Translations under genes and position numbers: made by a program
The notes under the pieces: model-generated
Told to the model about the DNA's origin: nothing
Seen by the model: only the letters and a program-made list of their open reading frames with translations
The model's database searches: none
NCBI GenBank assembly: GCA_947179155.2
Contig: OX359275.1
Span: 40,905,898 to 40,969,897, forward strand
Direction: 5' to 3'
DNA from: Hedera helix
Taxonomy: Eukaryota; Streptophyta; Magnoliopsida; Apiales; Araliaceae
DNA length: 64,000 nucleotides
Shown: positions 57,734 to 64,000 of the stretch, piece after piece
Position numbering within the stretch: the first letter of the stretch is position 1
How the letters are laid out: every line of letters starts with the position of its first letter

Positions 57734-59049
57734 ACTTTAATCTGTTTTATCTCGACTCGTATCTCTCTATCTAGCTTTACGTGTTCTTTTTCGACTAATT
57801 GGCACGGGTAAAGTTGGTATATAAATAGAGGCAGATTCAGAAATTTTATCCAATATAAAGAGAGATTTTAACTATATATGTATTTTTGGATAATTGATTT
57901 TAACTGATAACTAATTTTTTTGTTTAAGTTAAATAAATAAAATTTGAACTAATCATAATATTAACTAATTATAATAATATTTACAAATTATAATACTATT
58001 ATCTTAGACTCCATAACTTGAAAATATTCTAATCAATAGTTTTAAATACATTATTTTTAATATAATTGGTTGATAAGGGTCCTTAAGCAAATATCCTTGA
58101 CGAATACTATATTTCTTGTTAGCATTATATTCCATTATAGATGGTTTTAATTCCGGATCAATAACAACTACCTCTTCTATATCGGATTCAACTTGAGATT
58201 GAGAATTAGTATTTTGAGATGATTCTTGAATAGAAATTTTATTTGAGAGATTTTGAATAGTCTCATCCACTCGGATAGATTGTGATACTGATGATTTAGT
58301 TTTGAAATGTTTGAATTTTGCAAACATATCATGAATGCCTAAATCAATCAACATATGATACAATTAACAACCCCAAACAAACCACTAATTTATACAAATT
58401 GCAATATAAATAAAATTTCAAAACACAAAAAAATAAATATTCATAATCCAAACTAAAAAAAATATCAGAATAAAAATATAAGTTAAGACTCAAGAGATGA
58501 TTCAAAAACTTACTTGTCATAGTTCAATTTGAACGATTCTCCAAAAAAATTCAATTTCAACCGTTCAATATTAATGTCTTCTCAAAATTGCAAACCAAGT
58601 TTACTTCCCATATCAAACAAAATCAAGCCAAAATATATCAAAATCAACCAATAAATTAAAATTATGATTAAGACCAGTGTCTCAAAATGAAGTTGGAAAG
58701 ACCGGGTGGCCACCGCAAAGAAGACGAAAGAATTAAAATAAATGAATAACAAAGATGAAATTAAAAAAAAAAAGTGTTATATTTCTAATGATCACTAAAC
58801 ATCTAAGACAACCAACCATGTAGCCAGAATGAACCAAAGGCATAGAAAATTAGTCATATAAAAACACCGATATAATGTGAAAAATATTAATAGTAAACTG
58901 AAATGTAGTTTATATTGCCCCCTAAATTTGTTAAATTATATTTTTTCCCCTATACCTAAGAAGAAGAAGAAGAAGAGGGGAAAAAAAAAACTCAACAGAA
59001 GCAGGTGCCTCCTATGTACATCTGCCCATGTATATAAATAATATGCTTA
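57734..59049. other. Intergenic after the copia element
   Basis: AT-rich; includes the transposase remnant described separately. Otherwise no gene. Confidence 0.5.
58004..58363 (-). pseudogene. N-terminal remnant of a hAT / TTF-type zinc-finger transposase-like protein
   Basis: The minus-strand 119-codon frame reads MFAKFKHFKTKSSVSQSI, an acidic stretch (ESDIEEVVVIDPELKPSI) and EYNANKKYSIRQGYLLKDPY QP. The Asp-Pro-x-Leu...Tyr...Arg-x-Tyr-x-x-x-x-Pro-Tyr-Gln-Pro pattern is that preceding the zinc finger in plant TTF-type/hAT-dimerisation proteins. The zinc finger and catalytic parts are missing, so this is a truncated relic. Confidence 0.5.
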
Positions 59050-59430
59050 TCCGTTCCATAAAAAGGAGTTTTATTTGATTTTTTTTACTAGTAAAATTGT
59101 GAAAATTTTAAATTGGCATAAATTTGCTTTATTTTTTGATTTAATTCATTTTTGTTAATATTTTAAACTGCTAAGTCCCTGTAAGAATTGTCTTAGTTTA
59201 CTTTTTATAATTAAATTAATCAATTTTAAAATTATAATTTACATTATTACTTACAAATATATATAGACTTAAAGACTGACGATAAGAAGATACGTAAAAT
59301 TTAATATAAACGCTAATTTTAGTGTTTGGGAGTTCATAAATTCAAATAAATATGTTTAATTATTAATTTTAAAAATAATTAATTTGACTTGAACACTATA
59401 ATTAAATTAATTTTTGTGAAACGGAAGGAG
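59050..59430. mobile_element. Possible Stowaway-like element, ends uncertain
   Basis: CCGTTCCATAAAAAGGAGTT on the left and, reverse complement, CTCCTTCCGTTTCACAAAAA on the right resemble Stowaway termini. The length of 380 bp suggests an insertion or two adjacent elements. Confidence 0.45.
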
Positions 59431-60817
59431 CACCAATTAAGTACATAATTATATTAATTATTATCATATTTGTTCCTTTCAAACTTCAATAAATTTATAT
59501 GTATCTATGAAGTGAAGGATATAACTTCTCAGACATTAGTTTCAATTTGAGACAGGGAGAGAGGATGGGGGAGGGACCTATGCAGTTGTGGAGAGGGAAA
59601 CAAATGGCCGATGCATGTCCAACTCTCCTAGGAAGAGTGTGGAATGGACTAGCGTGAGCATCATGTTAGTTGTCCCCAAGGACAGCGACTTAGTCTCCAG
59701 TATAAATATGGTCCCCAAGGTTAAGTCTACCTGCATATTTTTGTTTCTAATTCAGGGTATGAATTGGTGGGGGTGTTTAAACAAGACTTTCACGTGCCCT
59801 AATGACCCTTCCACCACTACAAACCACGTGCCCTCCATCGCACTTCAAATTTTTATCACTCTTTTTGCATATTTTGATATCATATTAAGATATTCAATTC
59901 AAAATTTATTTTCAAGCTAGAAATCGAATATATAATCCATCAAAATTATATATTGAGTTGTATTGCGATTATGTTTTTGGAATACAATATAGTTGTAGAT
60001 ATAATTATATATAAAATAAAAAAAATTAAGAAATTACTACCACTGCAATATATATGTTCACAATTTTGTGGTCATGTCATCGCTTGCATGTCCCGTATGA
60101 AACCTTCATCCCGTTGTGCCAAATTGAACCCATCAAATGAGACTTGTAACAATTTGGAGACCCACTTTATGGAGTGTTTGTAAGAAATGTGATATCTAGT
60201 GATAGAATGGACCATCTTTTTCCTAAGTATTCATATAGTATGTTTATAGTAGTCCACTAAATCCAATTATTACTCCAAAATTGAATGCATGTTTTGTCTT
60301 GCTTATTCAATCATTGAATCAGCTCATTATTTAGATTTTGTGTTACCTTAATGATTCAAAATGATTATAGAGTATAGCTAGAATTATTGAATGGTCCCAA
60401 TTCAAATATACTATTTTGATTCTGTTCGGCCTATATTTTTCTCCCCTTTGCAAAGTGATCGGAACAAAGTATTTTAACAATTTGAACGGTCACAACTAGA
60501 CCTGACAAAAAATAATTATAATTGATTTTGGGTTGTACAAAAATGATTATGAGTCGATTGAAAATCAAAACCATATAGTTTTAAAATATAGGTTAAATGG
60601 TCGTATAATTATGGAATGAACTTAGTTCATCATTTTTTAGCCTTTATTCACTTTCTTTCTCTAACAATTGCAAATATGTACTCCAGCTGAAATAGGAAAG
60701 AGTCTAAAGAAAGACCGACATATTGATGTCTGATATCCCGTCTGATATGCTTCTTTTAATTATGATATCACATCTTTTTCAAAGGATTATTATTTTAGTA
60801 CATAATAAAAATATTAC
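59431..60817. other. Intergenic, no recognised gene
   Basis: A 110-codon plus-strand frame at 59588 and a 76-codon frame at 59953 lack known motifs and sit in AT-rich DNA; I do not call them genes. Confidence 0.45.
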
Positions 60818-61054
60818 TATTTCGTTTCAAAATATAAAATTAAATTCACTTTTTCAGAGTCAATTTTAGATGTTTTGAAAATTCAAAATTAGTATAATTT
60901 ATTTAACTTGTAATTATTGCAATTAGCAATACTTTCTTAATAGTTTATAATTTTTATAATTATATTGACTAAAATTAAATGTAATCATATCAATTTTAAA
61001 CCTGAAAATATCTCAAGTTAATATCATTGATTCTATGTTTGGAATGGAGAGAGT
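60818..61054. mobile_element. Stowaway-like MITE
   Basis: Left TATTTCGTTTCAAAATATAA and, reverse complement, right CTCTCTCCATTCCAAACATA, followed by TA. The inner sequence (AGAGTCAATTTTAGATGTTT) is of the shared MITE type. Confidence 0.6.
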
Positions 61055-63866
61055 AAATTACTCCATTAAGCATTAGCGAAGGAAAAAAATCTAATTTTAT
61101 TTATTCACCATCTCTCTCTAAAATTTGTATAAATAAAAAAGAAAATTTACAATGAGAAAGTGAATGAAATTTTTTTAAACAGAAATAATCAGTAAATAGT
61201 AAAAAAGAGAGAAAGTGAGATGATAGGAAATAAATGTTGGTGATAAAAAGTGTATAAAAATTAGAGAGAGAAATTGAATAAAAAAATTAAAATTAAATAT
61301 AACAAAATTTAAGAGAGGAAATTAATTTAGGGGATGCTAATATATGTATAAATACTTAATCCTACGTATACATAGAAATAAGTTGAAACAGTTCAATGCA
61401 TAAAAGTCTTTCTTTTTAATTCAATATTTATTGTTGCTAAATGTTGAAAAAAAATACAGAAATAAAATAAAGTGTAACCGCTAAAAACAGTACAATTATT
61501 TATTAGTTATATGCAAGAGAAAAAATAAGACTGAATAATTTCACGAAAATGTATAATTGATGGACTGCTTGATACTTTAATGTGACGCAGTGAGAGTATA
61601 CAACACAACACATGCATCCTATTTGACGTACAGAAGCTTTTAGAGTTCCAACATGCATAATATGTTCAACAGCTCTTGTTCTGGTCTAATTAATTCTCAT
61701 ATTTAACAATATGAGTTGAAAATAGTTATTTAATTTAGATTCATATTTATCTCCTAAAATATAGGTCGAAATTATGTCCAATCCCAAAATTATTTTGGAG
61801 GAGGGAAAGCTTCGAGGTTGATGTATAATTTTTCACTATAGAGTTTAGATTAGCGTAGGTACGATCATTAATCAAAGTCATTTACTGATCAATTTGGCGT
61901 CAAAACCCCCAACCTTCCGCCTTCCACCCACCCCCCAAAAAGAAGTTAAATTAATAATTTTTTCCTGCAATTCTATCAGGGTGAGGTGAGGTGAGTTGTC
62001 TCTCAAGTATCACTTGAAACATGTTCTCGTGACTAGTAATATTAAGAAAAAGAAATGTTCGCCAAAAAACAAAAGAGAAAGGCCTTCAAATCAAGGAGCA
62101 AAATGCAGGGTCAATGAGCATTTCACCTAGCTACATAGCTCACAAAATTCCTTTTTTTTTTTTTTAATTTTAAAAAAGAGTAAATAAATAAACATTTTGT
62201 ATAATAAACCATGCACATCCATCCCTATTAATCACTTTTATTATCCTTTTTATTAACCTTCCCATTGTGGATGGATATCAATATATGTAGAAATGAATTT
62301 CAATTCATAAGCAACATTAATAATATCTATGATCAATCACAATATATTAAACTCTTTCTTACAAGGATAAGTACTAGCCTCAAAATAAGATAAAAGAAAA
62401 TATCACAATAAAAAGAAAAGCAAACTCGCACAAAAGTAAGCATGTCACCTAATGGAAGTAAGAGTACCTCAGTTTAAACCTTCTTAATTAAAAGACATTT
62501 CAAGCTATTACCTAAAAAGGCATCACATGAGTTCAATTGAAGTTTGTGGTATTCCTTTTTTTGATAGGATGGAGGTGTGAGACGTTTGCTTAATAATTTC
62601 CTCAACTAAACTAAGATGTACAATTAGAAATTAGGTGACTAGCTAACACCACCAGCGACAATTGTTTAATTAAAAATTTTAAGCGATAATTACGTAGCTT
62701 GCATATTTGTTTTGCAACTTCACAACTCCAAAGTTTCCAATGATAAGTTTATAATTGTTTATTGCTCAACAAAGAACAAATACCAGGTGTGCCATTTTCA
62801 GATATCCTCCAATTCCATACATACATACACGTAGTTGATTGCCAATCAATAATAACTTGCATTATAATCACGAAGACATAAAAAGAAAAACAGCACTAGA
62901 ATATAATAGAATGAATGAAGGTTGGTTCAAAAGTGTAAACTAGCAAATTCAAATTATTTGAATTAATTAATTCCCATGTATCCTGACCACATTAAGGTAT
63001 TGTGGATTTATGATGCTTACCACTCTCTCTCATGCACTCAAGTTAAATCCAGATGAAAAATATGTTAGCCATTCGCACCATTAAACAAGGAGCTGGTGCA
63101 TGTTGGCGAAGCAAATAATTTGTTGTCATTAAGCTTTGTTGATTCAACATTATAACTGATCATTAAACTTGGATTCCGCAAAACCAAGCTTTGTTGATTC
63201 AATATTATATATAACTCATTGTCCAAATTCACCATTAATCCGTTGCCTAGATTATATATAGTCACTGATTTTATTCTTTTGCTATAACTTTTACAAAATA
63301 TAATCATCTTTGAATCGGAGTTCTTCCGCTTTCCGGATGAAAGAAGACCGGCGGGAGGAGATCTGTAGCAAATGTAATCCATTAGCCATTGCTCATTGTA
63401 GTCGGCTTCTTGAAAATGATATGTCTAATTAATTAGGAGAGCAAGGAATTGGGCGTGAAAATAAGGATAATGAATGAAAAAGATTTGTAATCAAGGAACC
63501 CGGAGGTAGGACCTAGAAAAGAAAGTAAAATGGAGAAAAAAGAAGAAAAGGAGTACAGTAACTACGTAGGAGTATTTTGCGTCAGTGACTTTTTTATTAT
63601 ATTATGAAAATTGATATTTTCACAAGAAAAATTAATATTTTCATAATATCTCACTTACATAAAATCGGCTCCACCTACTATTTATGTAAGAAGAGTTGTA
63701 AAAATATTAATTTACTTTGTAAAAATATCAATTCCCTAAATTATTTGCTCAAATAATATCAGCTCCCTTAAACAAATGTATACTAATTAATTAAGTTGTA
63801 AACTATAATAACTATATATAACGATAAAGAGATAGAGAGAGAGAGAGAAAGGGTAATATGTAATAG
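61055..63866. other. Intergenic, no recognised gene
   Basis: AT-rich. A 105-codon minus-strand frame at 63065-63382 (MDYICYRSPPAGLLSSGKRK...) has non-random composition and could be a fragment of a larger protein, but I do not recognise it. A GA tract lies at about 63829-63848. Nothing else supported. Confidence 0.45.
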
Positions 63867-64000
63867 CAATGTTTAGAAAATCGGACCGAATCAACGGTCT
63901 GATTGCGGTTCGATTGAAACTTGTCGATTTTTTGATTTGGATGACCCAAAAAATCGGTTTGACAGTAATCCGGTCAAAAATCAGTTGACCATCGGTTCAA
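63867..64000. mobile_element. Left part of a hAT-like repeat, cut by the window end
   Basis: Begins CAATGTTTAGAAAATCGGAC, like the CAATGTTCTAAAAA end of the element at 46294-47088. AAATCGG and CGGTC motifs repeat within it. The other end is outside the window. Confidence 0.4.

Noticed and set aside
59588..59920. 110-codon plus-strand frame
   Set aside because: No motif, hydrophobic tail from AT-rich DNA, no splice or promoter support.

Overview
This window is nuclear DNA from a flowering plant, most likely a eudicot. The evidence is AT-rich intergenic DNA, GT-AG introns, genes whose closest known relatives are plant genes, and dense plant-type transposons (Stowaway and hAT MITEs, a Ty1/copia element, a solo LTR). 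There is no sign of bacterial organisation. No tRNA, rRNA or CRISPR array was seen.

Layout: (1) 110-3481, plus strand: an AINTEGUMENTA (ANT) orthologue with nine exons, including a 9-nt microexon. (2) 3.5-12.8 kb: non-coding DNA with MITEs and microsatellites. (3) 12848-13672, plus: an intronless RLP44-type LRR receptor-like protein. (4) 13.7-19.7 kb: repeats, including two hAT elements in tandem. (5) 20076-28757, plus: a 15-exon DEAD-box helicase of the DDX56/Dbp9 type (plant RH16), with telo-box and site II motifs upstream. (6) 30877-33093, minus: a broken PLS/E-type PPR gene. (7) 33.1-37.1 kb: a long-terminal-inverted-repeat element with a 3.1-kb solo LTR nested in it. (8) 37380-39434, plus: an intact intronless P-type PPR gene. 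(9) 40907-45333, minus: an 11-exon CNNM/DUF21-CBS membrane protein. (10) 45.3-51.9 kb: intergenic DNA with a hAT derivative, foldback elements and a 23-G run. (11) 51956-57728: a nearly young copia retrotransposon with an intact gag-pol frame but a 5' LTR missing 694 bp. (12) 57.7-64 kb: non-coding, with transposase remnants and MITEs.

The genes do not form a pathway. RLP44, the broken PPR and the intact PPR appear to match three neighbouring Arabidopsis genes (recalled as At3g49750, At3g49740, At3g49730), which suggests conserved microsynteny with the helicase placed between. For all four multi-exon or long single-exon working genes the reading frame closes exactly: ANT 648 aa, RH16 600 aa, CNNM 444 aa, PPR 684 aa. 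Exon borders were deduced from frame continuity, splice dinucleotides and remembered family sequences; no transcript data were available.

The most unusual signals are in the copia element. It has no recognisable tRNA primer-binding site. Instead, a 15-nt segment two bases after the 5' LTR is perfectly complementary to a segment inside the LTR. I found no clear evidence of a wholly new biological system.
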